Shown here piece by piece: positions 38,185-47,625 of a stretch of DNA of 64,000 nt. The DNA lies in contig NZ_CP163424.1 in assembly GCF_041429795.1 (NCBI RefSeq), positions 2,296,001 to 2,360,000 on the forward strand, read 5' to 3'. The notes beneath the pieces are model-generated. The model had not been told where the DNA came from, made no database searches, and saw nothing but the letters and a program-made list of their open reading frames with translations. A program made the translations under genes and the position numbers. Numbering within the stretch: the first letter of the stretch is position 1; every line of letters starts with the position of its first letter. The DNA comes from Algimonas porphyrae. Lineage in GTDB: Bacteria; Pseudomonadota; Alphaproteobacteria; Caulobacterales; Maricaulaceae.

Positions 38185-40586
38185 CAATTGATTTGCGTGC
38201 CCATATCCCGGGACGGATCGATCGCGGATATCCCGCCAAGCAATATGCCCGAGAGCTGCGCCGCATCGTCCTCGGTCCAGTCAATCGGATCAGGCAGCGC
38301 CGTAAGTGCGTGCTTCAGGACCTCATCGACGGAGGCGACGGGAATAATGGTCAGCGCCTCTTTCACATTGTCCGGAATTTCGGCCAGATCCTTTTCATTC
38401 TCGTCAGGAATCAGCACGGTCTTCACGCCGCCTCGCAGCGCCGCCAGCAGCTTTTCCTTCAATCCGCCGATCGGCAAGACCCGACCGCGCAACGTGACTT
38501 CGCCGGTCATGGCCACGTCGGACTTGACCGGAATGCCTGTCAGCACGGACACCATAGCCGTGACCATGGCGATACCTGCGGACGGCCCGTCTTTGGGCGT
38601 TGCGCCTTCGGGGACATGGACATGTATATCGCGCGCCCGGAATTCGCGCGGGCTTATGCCGAGTTCCGGCGCGCGCGCCTGCACATAGCTGTTCGCCGCC
38701 GAGATCGATTCTTTCATCACCTCTTTCAGATTGCCCGTCACCGTCATCTTGCCCCGTCCGGACATGGACACGGCTTCGATGGTCAGCAGGTCGCCGCCGA
38801 CGCTGGTCCAGGCCAGCCCCGTGACGACGCCGATCTGATCTTCCGTGTCAGTGCGCCCGAACCGATGTTTCTTCACGCCCAGGAAGTCGCCAATATTGGC
38901 GTCCGTAACGGCAATCTGCTTGCCTTTTTCCTTGATGATCTGAGTCAGCGCCTTGCGGGCAAGGCGAGCAATTTCGCGCTTGAGCGAGCGCACGCCCGCT
39001 TCACGGGTATAATAGCGGATAATAGCGCGGACAGCGTCATCAGACACGTCGAATTCGTCCGCTTTCAGACCGTTTTCCTTGCGCTGCTCCGGGATCAGGT
39101 GACGGCGCGCGATCTCGACTTTTTCATCTTCCGTATAGCCCGGAATGCGAATGATCTCCATCCGGTCGAGCAAGGGCTGCGACATATCGAGACTGTTGGC
39201 CGTCGTGACGAACATCACGTCCGACAGGTCATAATCCACGTCGAGATAATGGTCGTTGAACGTATCGTTCTGTTCCGGGTCGAGCACTTCGAGCAGCGCT
39301 GCAGACGGATCGCCCCGATGATCGCTGCCCATCTTGTCGATTTCGTCGAACAGAAAGAACGGATTGACGTATTTGGCCTTTTTCATGGACTGGATGATCC
39401 GACCCGGCATGGAGCCGATATAGGTCCGGCGGTGGCCGCGAATCTCGCTCTCGTCGCGTACGCCGCCGAGGCTGACACGGACGAATTCACGCCCCGTAGC
39501 CTTGGCAATGGAGCGTCCCAGAGACGTCTTGCCGACGCCGGGCGGTCCCACGAGACACAAGATTGGTCCTTTGACCTTCTTCGTGCGTGTCTGCACGGCG
39601 AGATGTTCAATGATCCGTTCCTTGACCTTGTCGAGGCCGTAATGATCCTGATCCAGGATGGCTTGTGCCTTGTCGAGATCGCGCTGAACGCGCTTCTTCT
39701 TGCCCCACGGCACCGACAGCATCCAGTCGATATAGTTGCGCGACACATTGGCTTCCGCGCTCATCGGGCTCATCTGTTTGAGCTTCTTCAGCTCCTTGGT
39801 CAGCTTTTCGCGCGCTTCCTTGGACAGCTTTGTCTTTTCGGCCTTGTCGATCAGCTCGGCCATCTCGTCGACCTCGTCATCGCCGAGCTCGTTCTTGATC
39901 GCCTTCATCTGTTCATTGAGATAATATTCGCGCTGCGTCTTTTCCATCTGGCGTTTGACGCGACTGCGGATTTTCTTCTCGACTTTCAGGACGGAGGTCT
40001 CGCCGCCAATCGCATCAAGAATCCGCGACAGCCGCACGGCGGGGTCGGCTGTTTCCAACAGTTCCTGCTTGGTTTCGAGATCGGCGCCGAGATGAACCGC
40101 GACCGTGTCGGCCAGCTTGGACGGATCATTCGTATCGACGACCGAGCTGACGACTTCTTCGGCGATGCGGTTATTGACCTTGCCGAAATCGGCAAAGGCG
40201 TCGCGTACATCTTTGGCCAGAGCACGCGCCTTGACCTTGTCATAGTCGGAACCGACCGTCTCGATGTCCGCTTCCATGAAGCCATCGCGCAGGCGCAGGT
40301 CATTGAGTTGCGCCCGGTCCTGCCCTTCAACCAGTACGCGGACCGTGCCGTCGGGAAGTTTCAGCAACTGCATGATCTTGGCGATACAGCCATAGGCAAA
40401 CAGATCGTCGCTCACCGGTTCATCCGTTGCGGGATCACGCTGCGTCAGCAGGAAAATATGCTTGTCGGCCCGCATCACCTCTTCCAGCGCCCTGATCGAG
40501 CCGTCGCGGCCAACGAAGAGCGGCACGACCATGTGCGGAAAGACGACTATGTCGCGCAAGGGAAGAACGGGAAGAGTTTGCGTCAT
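38184..40586 (-). CDS. lon: ATP-dependent Lon protease
   Basis: The soluble AAA+ serine protease that degrades misfolded and regulatory proteins (in Caulobacter, DnaA, CcrM and SciP). From ATG 40586 it has 800 residues; GTG 40592 is possible. It has the N-terminal LON domain (LPVLPLRDIVVFPHMVVPLFVGR), the AAA+ module (GPPGVGKTSLGRSIA Walker A, FFLFDEIDKM Walker B) and the protease domain with the Ser-Lys dyad (TPKDGPSAGIAM serine, LPIGGLKEK lysine). A heat-shock-like promoter and a 15-bp dyad lie upstream. Confidence 0.97.
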   Translation of the reverse strand: MTQTLPVLPLRDIVVFPHMVVPLFVGRDGSIRALEEVMRADKHIFLLTQRDPATDEPVSDDLFAYGCIAKIMQLLKLPDGTVRVLVEGQDRAQLNDLRLRDGFMEADIETVGSDYDKVKARALAKDVRDAFADFGKVNNRIAEEVVSSVVDTNDPSKLADTVAVHLGADLETKQELLETADPAVRLSRILDAIGGETSVLKVEKKIRSRVKRQMEKTQREYYLNEQMKAIKNELGDDEVDEMAELIDKAEKTKLSKEAREKLTKELKKLKQMSPMSAEANVSRNYIDWMLSVPWGKKKRVQRDLDKAQAILDQDHYGLDKVKERIIEHLAVQTRTKKVKGPILCLVGPPGVGKTSLGRSIAKATGREFVRVSLGGVRDESEIRGHRRTYIGSMPGRIIQSMKKAKYVNPFFLFDEIDKMGSDHRGDPSAALLEVLDPEQNDTFNDHYLDVDYDLSDVMFVTTANSLDMSQPLLDRMEIIRIPGYTEDEKVEIARRHLIPEQRKENGLKADEFDVSDDAVRAIIRYYTREAGVRSLKREIARLARKALTQIIKEKGKQIAVTDANIGDFLGVKKHRFGRTDTEDQIGVVTGLAWTSVGGDLLTIEAVSMSGRGKMTVTGNLKEVMKESISAANSYVQARAPELGISPREFRARDIHVHVPEGATPKDGPSAGIAMVTAMVSVLTGIPVKSDVAMTGEVTLRGRVLPIGGLKEKLLAALRGGVKTVLIPDENEKDLAEIPDNVKEALTIIPVASVDEVLKHALTALPDPIDWTEDDAAQLSGILLGGISAIDPSRDMGTQIN

Positions 40587-40624
40587 GAACACTGTGCTTT
40601 CGAGTCAGAACGAACAGTAACAAA

Positions 40625-40651
40625 GTGGGGGAGCCCCACCGCAAGCGCAAG
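40625..40651 (-). promoter_or_regulatory. RpoH (sigma-32)-like promoter of lon
   Basis: The minus strand has CTTGCG (40646-40651), 15 bases, then CCCCAC (40625-40630). This closely matches the heat-shock consensus CTTGAA-N13/15-CCCCAT. It starts about 40 bases upstream of the lon start. The -10 element forms one arm of the palindrome GTGGGG-GAG-CCCCAC (40625-40639). Confidence 0.6.
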
Positions 40652-40683
40652 GACGCGACTTAGACTTGCGCAGGGAAATCTGC

Positions 40684-40722
40684 GCCATGATGCCCGGCGA
40701 TATGTCTGCCGGGCATCATGGC
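40684..40722. promoter_or_regulatory. Perfect 15-bp inverted repeat upstream of lon
   Basis: GCCATGATGCCCGGC (40684-40698) is repeated exactly as its reverse complement at 40708-40722, with a 9-base spacer. There is no T-run on either strand, so it is not a standard terminator. It lies 33 bases upstream of the RpoH-like -35 box, where a regulator could bind. Confidence 0.75.
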
Positions 40723-41565
40723 CTCGGCCATATTCGCACTCATCCGAATAGTTCAGCCTCGCTTTCGCACCGACCGCTTATCTCTTCCCGGCATTGGCTT
40801 CTTGGGACGGTGGCATTGACGGGTTGGTTTTCCGGCAGGCGCCTTTCTCCAACCAGAGGCGGTCTCCGGCATCAGAGTTGATCTGAACCCTCATCGTCAG
40901 GAATGACACGAGGCGTGGGCTCTGCCCCGTGACCGGGAAAGAGTTGAGTGTACCGTTTCGTCGCAAGACAGAGCCCGCGCGCGGTGTTCGGTTCGTTTCG
41001 CCTGCCGCGCCTGCGACCCATCGCCTGCGGGTTCCGCGGCCTAACCCCCGATGCCGGATCATGGCAGCGGCGGATGCTTGGCTCACGCGCGGTCCGCGAA
41101 GGACCAGCCTCAAGGGCGGCAGAGACAAGGAAGGGTGTCAGCGGCAGCATAAACCGCCGACACATCCGCTCTCGGCCCGGTCGCTCCGCCATCACCTGAC
41201 GGACCTTTCCGGCTTTCACCGGTCGCGGACATGTCCGTCCGCAACACGGGCCGAAGCCCTCACACCGATCCGCCACACCGAGGGTTATGCCCCACCTCGT
41301 GTCCGTGACGGACGAGGGTAAAAGAGCATGGAAATGGGGGTCCGGGGATTAGGTTTGTGGGATTGAGGGTAGGTGACTGAAACGGAAGCCGTACTTAACG
41401 GCATGGGCGGGGATTAATTGAGAGCGCCCCCTATGCATGCTATGAACGGGGACCAGCACTCTACTCCCCCACATCACCGGACTTGATCCGGTGATCCATC
41501 TTCCAGCCTATCGGCCTGTGCGGGCAACGGGGATGGCATCCGGAAAAAGTACCCGGGCGCGGCGT
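40723..41565. other. Gene-free stretch between lon and parC
   Basis: About 840 bases without a convincing gene. Open frames exist on both strands because of high GC, but they are Arg/Pro-rich, lack ribosome sites and match no family I know. Small palindromes are present (GGACATGTCC at about 41227, CTCGTGTCCGT/ACGGACGAG at about 41297). On the left flank is the lon promoter and dyad; on the right is a REP-like hairpin near the parC end. A structured RNA cannot be excluded by eye. Confidence 0.5.
41473..41495. repeat. REP-like palindrome downstream of parC
   Basis: ATCACCGGA (41473-41481) pairs perfectly with TCCGGTGAT (41487-41495) around CTTGA. The form (ATCACCGGACTTGATCCGGTGAT, interrupted here for length at its centre) is a very common alphaproteobacterial intergenic repeat. 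It may also end parC transcription. Confidence 0.65.
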
Positions 41566-43830
41566 TTACAACCGCTTGTCCGGGGCGAACAGGCCCTGCC
41601 GGGAGAAGCCGCGCGGCGCGTTGCGTCCGACTTGCGCGCGGGATCCTTCGTAGAGGTGCCAGTCGGCGACCTCCTGACGGCGGCCTGCCGTGTCGATGTA
41701 GCTGAGCCCGTCCGCGCTGGCGAATGTGGTAATATCGCTGACGCCGCCGTCGCGATATTTCTGTAGCCGCACGCCTTTGCCGCGGGTGAGTTCGGAGACT
41801 TCATCTAGGGGAAAGACCAGCAACTTGCGGTTCTCTCCGATGACGGCGACCCGGTCGCCCGTGGCGGCCACGACGCGCATCGTTTCGGCATCACCTTTGA
41901 CGGTCTGCACCTGCTTGCCGCCCTTGGTCGAGGCGACAATGTCCGCTTCCCTGACCCGGAAGCCATAGCCTTCCGATGACGCGACTAGCAGTGTCCGGTC
42001 CGGATCGTGAACGAACAGGCCGACAGGAATATGGTCGTTTTCGAGATCGATCATCAAGCGGATCGGCTCGCCATTGCCGCGCCCGCCTGGCAGCTTGTCG
42101 CCGGACAGCGTATAAGCCTTGCCATTCGAGGCGAACAGAATGATCTTGTCCGTCGTCTTGGCCGGAACGGAAAAGGCCAGCGTGTCGCCTTCCTTGAATT
42201 TCAGCGAATCCAGATCGTCCAGCTTGCCCTTCATGGCACGGATCCAGCCCTTCTTCGACAGCACGACCGTAATCGGCTCTTCCTGAATGAAGGCGGTCGC
42301 CAGATCGATATCCAGATCCGGTGCTTCGGCGAAGGTGGTGCGGCGGCGGCCTTCTTCCGTCTTCGGCCCGTAAAGGTCCCGGAGGGAACGGATCTGACCG
42401 GCGATCATGTCCCATTGTTTCTGATCAGACCCAACCAGCGCTTCGAGGTCCGTCTGTTCGAGCCGCAGCGCATCACTTTCCGACCTGATCTCGATTTCCT
42501 GCAACTTGTTGAGTGCGCGCAGCCGCATGTTCAGGATCGCGTCGGCTTGGCGGTCGGCCAGGTTGAACGCCCGGATCAGTTCGTCCTTGGGCTTGTCCTC
42601 ATAGCGCACGATGCGAATCACTTCGTCAAGATTGAGGAAGGCGATCATATAGCCGTCGAGCACTTCCAGGCGCAGCGCGATCTTGCCCAGCCGTTGGTGC
42701 GTTCGGCGAAGCAGAACTTCGCGGCGATGGTCGAGCCACGCCTGAATTACCTCGCGCAGATCCATGACGCGGGGCACGCCATGGGCGTCCAGAACATTCA
42801 TGTTCAGGCTGACACGGCTTTCCAGTTCGGTCAGCTTGAACAGGCTTTCCATCAGCACGTCCGGATCGATATTCTTCGATTTCGGCTCCAGCACGATGCG
42901 AATATCTTCAGCGGATTCGTCCCGCACATCGGCTAGGCCCGAGGCCGTCTTGCTCTCGATCACGTCGGCGAGCTTCTCGATCAGGCGGGACTTCTGTACC
43001 TGATAGGGAATTTCGGTGACGATGATCTGGTACTGGCCGCGCCCCAGATCCTCGCGGGTCCAGCGCGCTCGCACCCGGAAGCCACCCTTGCCGGTCTTGT
43101 AAGCCTGCAGAATGCTGTCGCGCGGTTCGACCATGATCCCGCCCGTCGGCAGATCGGGACCGAAGATATGGTTCTCGACCAGCGTTTCGATCCGGGCATT
43201 GGGCGTCTTGATCAGGTGCAGCGCGGCATTGCAGATTTCCGCGACATTATGCGGCGGGACGGATGTCGCCATACCGACGGCGATCCCTTGCGCCCCATTG
43301 GCCAGCAGGTTCGGGAACCCAGCCGGCAGGACGACCGGCTCCTGATCCTCTTCATTGTAGGTATCCTTGAAGTCGACCGCGTCTTCGTCAAGACCTTCGA
43401 GCAACAGGACTCCCGCCGCCGTCATCTTGGCTTCGGTATAGCGCATGGCCGCAGGGCTATCACCGTCAATATTGCCGAAATTCCCCTGCCCCTCGACCAG
43501 CGGATAGCGGGTCGCGAATTGCTGGCTGAGCTTGACCAGCGCGTCATAGATACTCTGGTCGCCATGCGGGTGATATTGCCCCATCACGTCGCCGACAATG
43601 CGCGCGGACTTCTTGTAGGCCCCTTCCGGATTAAGCTTGAGCTGCCGCATGGCGTAGAGAATGCGGCGATGGACGGGTTTCAGACCGTCACGCACATCCG
43701 GCAGGGCGCGCTGCGTGATGGTCGACAGCGCATAGGCCATATAGCGCGCGGACAGCGCATTATCGATATGCTCCTCGATCACCGGCTTGGGCGGCGGAGG
43801 CGGAGCTTTCGGGGTCTTGGTTCGGGCCAT
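41566..43830 (-). CDS. parC: DNA topoisomerase IV subunit A
   Basis: The DNA-breaking subunit of the decatenating type II topoisomerase. 754 residues. The N-terminal winged-helix/tower contains [32 protein letters not shown] (quinolone region) and [10 protein letters not shown] with the catalytic Tyr131. The length and the C-terminal blades ([13 protein letters not shown]) fit ParC rather than GyrA; the canonical GyrA-box QRRGGKG is not seen. It is separated from lon by nearly 1 kb. Confidence 0.94.
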   Translation of the reverse strand: MARTKTPKAPPPPPKPVIEEHIDNALSARYMAYALSTITQRALPDVRDGLKPVHRRILYAMRQLKLNPEGAYKKSARIVGDVMGQYHPHGDQSIYDALVKLSQQFATRYPLVEGQGNFGNIDGDSPAAMRYTEAKMTAAGVLLLEGLDEDAVDFKDTYNEEDQEPVVLPAGFPNLLANGAQGIAVGMATSVPPHNVAEICNAALHLIKTPNARIETLVENHIFGPDLPTGGIMVEPRDSILQAYKTGKGGFRVRARWTREDLGRGQYQIIVTEIPYQVQKSRLIEKLADVIESKTASGLADVRDESAEDIRIVLEPKSKNIDPDVLMESLFKLTELESRVSLNMNVLDAHGVPRVMDLREVIQAWLDHRREVLLRRTHQRLGKIALRLEVLDGYMIAFLNLDEVIRIVRYEDKPKDELIRAFNLADRQADAILNMRLRALNKLQEIEIRSESDALRLEQTDLEALVGSDQKQWDMIAGQIRSLRDLYGPKTEEGRRRTTFAEAPDLDIDLATAFIQEEPITVVLSKKGWIRAMKGKLDDLDSLKFKEGDTLAFSVPAKTTDKIILFASNGKAYTLSGDKLPGGRGNGEPIRLMIDLENDHIPVGLFVHDPDRTLLVASSEGYGFRVREADIVASTKGGKQVQTVKGDAETMRVVAATGDRVAVIGENRKLLVFPLDEVSELTRGKGVRLQKYRDGGVSDITTFASADGLSYIDTAGRRQEVADWHLYEGSRAQVGRNAPRGFSRQGLFAPDKRL

Positions 43831-43957
43831 GCGCGAAATCTCTAAGGGATTCGGCCCGAATGCCTAGCGGAACAAACAGGGAAAATGCGCGCTCTGAGGA
43901 CGATGGTGGGCCAAACCTGATGCCCCAATTCAGGTTTCTCGGAGCTATAGGGAACGT

Positions 43958-44059
43958 ATGTGGCGGGTAATCATGATTTCATGCAGCGCGCTCCTCATCG
44001 CCTGTTCGACAACGACTAGTCCGCCGCGAGCCCTGTCGCTTGCAAACGCGCCACCATGA
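43958..44059 (+). CDS. Candidate 33-residue entericidin-like lipoprotein
   Basis: A short frame from ATG 43958 (AGGGAA just upstream) encodes MWRVIMISCSALLIACSTTTSPP and then a short proline-rich tail, ending at TGA 44057-44059. LLIAC is a good lipobox at Cys16, leaving a mature peptide of 18 residues, in the size range of small entericidin-type lipoproteins. Its last 44 bases overlap the 3' end of recO antisense. The gene could be real but the evidence is only the motif and the ribosome site. Confidence 0.4.
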   Translation: MWRVIMISCSALLIACSTTTSPPRALSLANAPP

Positions 44060-44750
44060 CGCGTCTGGCGTCCGGCAGGGTGCGGTTGCGTTCCCATTGG
44101 ACGCGGGTTTCGAGGAAGTGACCGGTCAGGCGCAGGCCGTCGGCAATATCCTGCGGACTGGCGATGGGTTCACCGCGCAGGAATGGCGGCAGACGAAACA
44201 GCTTGTCGAGATAAGGTTGAGCCGCGTCCGTACTGACGGCGCGACCCGAGCGCGGGCTGACATGGGTGAGATTGTCCGTAACCCCAGTGCCAGCGCAACG
44301 CGACAGATCCAGACCATAGCCGAGCGATTGTAGCAGGAGGCTCTCCCAGCGTACATAAAGCGCTGGCCAGACCGCCTGATCATCGAGCCGTTCCAGCACG
44401 ATCTTGGTCACGTCATAGAGGTCCGGCAGCGGCTGTTTTTCCGGCAGCATTTCGCGCAGCAGCGCGGCAATCGCATTGAGTGCCGCCAGGCTGAGCCGAT
44501 CTTCCATGAACAGGCCCGCCAGCGCATCGACGATTTCCACCGTGAAATAGCCAAGATGGTCCTCCAGACGCCCGCGCCATTCGACTTCGACGATATTGCC
44601 AGGTTGCAGCAGCGGGCGCATGCGCCGTCCGGCCCCACCCCGAACCAGACCATTATGGCGACCCCGTTCGCGCGTGAAATTTTCCATAATGGCGGAGGTT
44701 TCGCCGTGCTTTCGCGCCTGCAGGACAATCGCCTCGCTGACGAAATCCAT
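44016..44750 (-). CDS. recO: DNA repair protein RecO
   Basis: RecO loads RecA on SSB-coated DNA with RecR. From ATG 44750, overlapping the era stop (ATGA), it has 244 residues. N-terminal OB fold: MDFVSEAIVLQARKHGETSAIMENFTRERGRHNGLVRGG. A helical domain follows with the RecO-type tail (FLRGEPIASPQDIADGLRLTGHFLE). The usual zinc cysteines are not obvious, as in many alphaproteobacterial RecO proteins. It is last of the rpoZ-to-recO cluster. Confidence 0.93.
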   Translation of the reverse strand: MDFVSEAIVLQARKHGETSAIMENFTRERGRHNGLVRGGAGRRMRPLLQPGNIVEVEWRGRLEDHLGYFTVEIVDALAGLFMEDRLSLAALNAIAALLREMLPEKQPLPDLYDVTKIVLERLDDQAVWPALYVRWESLLLQSLGYGLDLSRCAGTGVTDNLTHVSPRSGRAVSTDAAQPYLDKLFRLPPFLRGEPIASPQDIADGLRLTGHFLETRVQWERNRTLPDARRVMVARLQATGLAAD

Positions 44751-45724
44751 CAGACGTCGAACTCGAGCCCGGCTTCCGTGTAGCGCGCGCGGTCGTCCAT
44801 CCAGTTCTCCCGCACCTTGACGAAGATGAAGAGATGCACCCGGCGACCCAGCCAGTCCTCCATCTCCTTGCGCGCGGCGGCGCCGATATCCTTGACCGTC
44901 GTCCCGCCCTTGCCGAGCACGATGCCTTTCTGCGTGCCGCGCCGGACATAGATGATCTGGTCGATCCGGACCGAACCGTCCTTTCGGTCGGTCCATTTTT
45001 CGGTCTCGACCATGGAGGCATAAGGCAGCTCGTCATGCAGCCGCAGAAACAGCTTCTCGCGTGTGATTTCCGCCGCCATCAGGCGCATCGGAATGTCCGC
45101 AGCCTGATCTTCGGGATAGAGGAGCGGCCCTTCCGGCATGGCATCGGCCAGATAGGTGGCCAGATCATCAATGCCATCGCCCTTGGTCGCCGAAACGACG
45201 AAAATGCGCTCGTAACCCCCGGCCTGATCAAAATGGGCGATGATAGGCAGGGTTTCTTCGGTCGGGATCGTATCGATCTTGTTCAGGACCAGCACGCCCT
45301 TACGTTCGCGCTGCGATAAGCCGGCCATGACGCGTTCCGTATCCTCGCTGGCGAGACGGTCCTGTGCGGAGCCTTCATTCCGGTTGTGACGGTACCAGGC
45401 CCCGGCATCAACCACATGCACGACCGCATTCGCGTCATCCGCCCCCGACCAAGCCGCATGCACCATGGATTTGGCCAGACGGTCCTGCTTTCGGGGAGCG
45501 AAAATGCCGGGCGTATCGACCAGAACGACCTGAGCGCGGTTGCCCTCTGACGTATCCAGCAGGGCAATGGCGCGGATCTGAAACCGTGTCGTCTGCACCT
45601 TGTGTGTAACGATCGAGACTTTTTCGCCGACCAGACGGTTGGTGAGGGTCGACTTGCCCGCATTCGGCGCGCCGACGATTGCGGCGAAACCGCTTCGTGT
45701 GGTTGATGATGCGCTCATACCCAT
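44750..45724 (-). CDS. era: GTPase Era
   Basis: Era binds the 3' end of 16S rRNA and helps 30S maturation. 324 residues. G1 GAPNAGKST (18-26), G2 region KVSIVTHKVQTTRF, G3 DTPGIF, G4 NKID, and a C-terminal KH domain with IVLGKGGTTVKDIGAAARKEME. It lies seven bases after rnc and is coupled to recO. Confidence 0.97.
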   Translation of the reverse strand: MGMSASSTTRSGFAAIVGAPNAGKSTLTNRLVGEKVSIVTHKVQTTRFQIRAIALLDTSEGNRAQVVLVDTPGIFAPRKQDRLAKSMVHAAWSGADDANAVVHVVDAGAWYRHNRNEGSAQDRLASEDTERVMAGLSQRERKGVLVLNKIDTIPTEETLPIIAHFDQAGGYERIFVVSATKGDGIDDLATYLADAMPEGPLLYPEDQAADIPMRLMAAEITREKLFLRLHDELPYASMVETEKWTDRKDGSVRIDQIIYVRRGTQKGIVLGKGGTTVKDIGAAARKEMEDWLGRRVHLFIFVKVRENWMDDRARYTEAGLEFDV

Positions 45725-45731
45725 GCCTCGT

Positions 45732-46430
45732 TCATGCCCATGCCTCGATCAGGGCTTTGGCCGCAAGCCGTTCGGCGTCACGCTTGCTTTTGCCACGCCC
45801 GATGGCCGAGCCCACATCGCGGACCGAGACCTCGACCACGAATTCGGGTGCATGATCGGGGCCCGTTCGATCCACGATCTGATAGTCCGGCAGGGAGTGG
45901 TTCATCGCCATCGCGCGTTCCTGCAATTCCGTCTTCGGGTCCTTGGCCGAACGCGACACAACCCGGTCGAACGTCTCTTTCCAATATGTATTGTAGAAAG
46001 TTTGCGCCGCCGCCATGCCGCCATCCAGATAAAGCGCCGCAATCAGGGCTTCGCAGGCATCCCCGAGAATAGAATCCTTATCCCGGCCACCTTGGCGTTC
46101 CTCGGACGGGGAAATCAGCACGCATTCACCAAGGTCGATCCGGCGCGCGACATCGGCGCAGGTTTCCTTGCGCACCAGCGCATTCAGTCGCCGCGCCAGC
46201 GTACCTTCGGCTTCGCGCGAATGGTTGAAGAGAATTTCGGCTGTCATCAGACCGAGAACACGGTCGCCGAGAAATTCCAGCCGTTCATTATTGGGCGGGT
46301 TGGTCTGTCCGTCCCCGTAGGAACTGTGCGTCAGCGCCCGCATGGCCAGATCGCGATCCTTGAACCGGTAGTCGAGCCGCTGTTCGAGCTTTTCGACCCG
46401 GCGATAGCGATTGCGGTCGAGCTCGCTCAC
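45732..46430 (-). CDS. rnc: Ribonuclease III
   Basis: A double-strand-specific RNase for rRNA and mRNA processing. 232 residues, starting at GTG overlapping the lepB stop (GTGA). The catalytic signature NERLEFLGDRVLGLMTAEIL and the later metal ligands in ILGDACEALIAALYLDGG are present. A dsRNA-binding domain (DPKTELQERAMA...AAKALIEAWA) closes the protein. Confidence 0.97.
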   Translation of the reverse strand: MSELDRNRYRRVEKLEQRLDYRFKDRDLAMRALTHSSYGDGQTNPPNNERLEFLGDRVLGLMTAEILFNHSREAEGTLARRLNALVRKETCADVARRIDLGECVLISPSEERQGGRDKDSILGDACEALIAALYLDGGMAAAQTFYNTYWKETFDRVVSRSAKDPKTELQERAMAMNHSLPDYQIVDRTGPDHAPEFVVEVSVRDVGSAIGRGKSKRDAERLAAKALIEAWA

Positions 46431-47200
46431 TCAATACCCTTGAAGAAGCGCCCGCCTCTCATATTGCCCCAGGTCCAGGGCTTGATCAGGGAGAAGTCTT
46501 CATTGACCGACAACAGAACGAATTCCGCTTCGCCGATGATGTTTTCCGCCGGGACGTAACCCGCACCTGACAAACGGACCGGCACGCGGCTATCACCGGA
46601 AAAGTCGCGATTGTCGCCCATCATGAAATAGTGTCCGGCCGGCACCGTAAAGACCGATGTGTTGTCCGCCCCATTATTCTTGATCGCGTCATAGATCAGA
46701 TGCGGTTCGTCTTCCCCCGGCAGTTGTTCGGCGATCAGCTCGGCATTGAGCGTTTCGCGCACGACACCGTCGGACCGATGGGCGTAGGGTTCGTTGCGCA
46801 CCAGTGCCGTCTGGACTGGCGCGTCATTGAGATAGAGCTGACCATCGATCATCTGAACGCGATCACCCGGCAGTCCCACGACGCGCTTGATATAATTCTG
46901 GTTGATCCCGTCGGGCCGGAACACGACGACATCACCGCGGGCCGGGCCCCGACCGAACAATCGACCGTCAATATCCGGGAACGGCAGGGGCAGCGCCGCA
47001 TAACGCCCGTAACCGACCGTATATTTGGACGTGATGACATAATCCCCTTCCATCAGCCCGGGATACATGGACCCGGTCGGAATGGTGAAAGGCTGGAAAA
47101 TAAAGGTCCGCAGGACGAAGGCAATGCCGAGCGCCCAGACCACTGTCGAGACGAGTTCGCCGATACCACCGGATTTCGCTTTGGGCTTACGCTTGAACAT
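46427..47200 (-). CDS. lepB: Signal peptidase I
   Basis: The membrane protease that removes Sec/Tat leader peptides. 257 residues with one N-terminal span (about 13-33). The Ser-Lys dyad is in IPTGSMYPGLMEGD (Ser44) and QNYIKRVVGLPGDRV (Lys105). C-terminal YFMMGDNRDFSGDSRVPV is box E. It stands between acpS and rnc. Confidence 0.96.
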   Translation of the reverse strand: MFKRKPKAKSGGIGELVSTVVWALGIAFVLRTFIFQPFTIPTGSMYPGLMEGDYVITSKYTVGYGRYAALPLPFPDIDGRLFGRGPARGDVVVFRPDGINQNYIKRVVGLPGDRVQMIDGQLYLNDAPVQTALVRNEPYAHRSDGVVRETLNAELIAEQLPGEDEPHLIYDAIKNNGADNTSVFTVPAGHYFMMGDNRDFSGDSRVPVRLSGAGYVPAENIIGEAEFVLLSVNEDFSLIKPWTWGNMRGGRFFKGIE

Positions 47201-47212
47201 TGGCGCGCCCTA

Positions 47213-47611
47213 TCACTCCGGTCTCGCTTCGACTACTGCAAAGGCCACCGCAAAATCACGCTCGTCGGACAGGCTGAGGCGGACATGCGCGGTGTGAGCC
47301 GCGGGCAAGATACTGGCGAGCCGTTCGGCGGCTCCGCCATGCAGCTTCACATCCGGACGACCGGACGGTCGATTGATCACTTCCACATCGTGCCAGGATA
47401 GCTCCCCGCTCTCTTCGGTCGCCAGTGCCTTGGCGACAGCTTCCTTAGCCGCAAACCGTTTCGCCAGGCAGGGTACGGGGTCCGGACGGGCGAGACATTT
47501 TTTACGCTCGGCTTCGGTGAACGCCTTGGCCGGAAATCGCTCAGGATGGCGGTCATAGATGGAACGAATGCGACGTATGTCGCAAATATCCGTACCGATA
47601 CCCAGGATCAT
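47213..47611 (-). CDS. acpS: Holo-[acyl-carrier-protein] synthase
   Basis: Transfers phosphopantetheine from CoA to acyl carrier protein. 132 residues with GIGTDICDIRRI (metal-binding Asp), AKRFAAKEAVAKAL (catalytic region) and HDVEVINRPSGRPDVKLHGGA. GGAGGCGTC precedes the start. It follows pdxJ by 14 bases, an arrangement seen widely in proteobacteria. Confidence 0.95.
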   Translation of the reverse strand: MILGIGTDICDIRRIRSIYDRHPERFPAKAFTEAERKKCLARPDPVPCLAKRFAAKEAVAKALATEESGELSWHDVEVINRPSGRPDVKLHGGAAERLASILPAAHTAHVRLSLSDERDFAVAFAVVEARPE

Positions 47612-47625
47612 GACGCCTCCGGTGC

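Noticed and set aside
38178-40751. 857-codon plus-strand frame opposite lon
   Set aside because: Exact antisense of lon. Lon has all catalytic motifs, and this frame has none.
40872-41276. 134-codon minus-strand frame between lon and parC, with overlapping frames on the other strand
   Set aside because: Arg/Pro-rich, no ribosome site, several overlapping frames of equal length; treated as non-coding.
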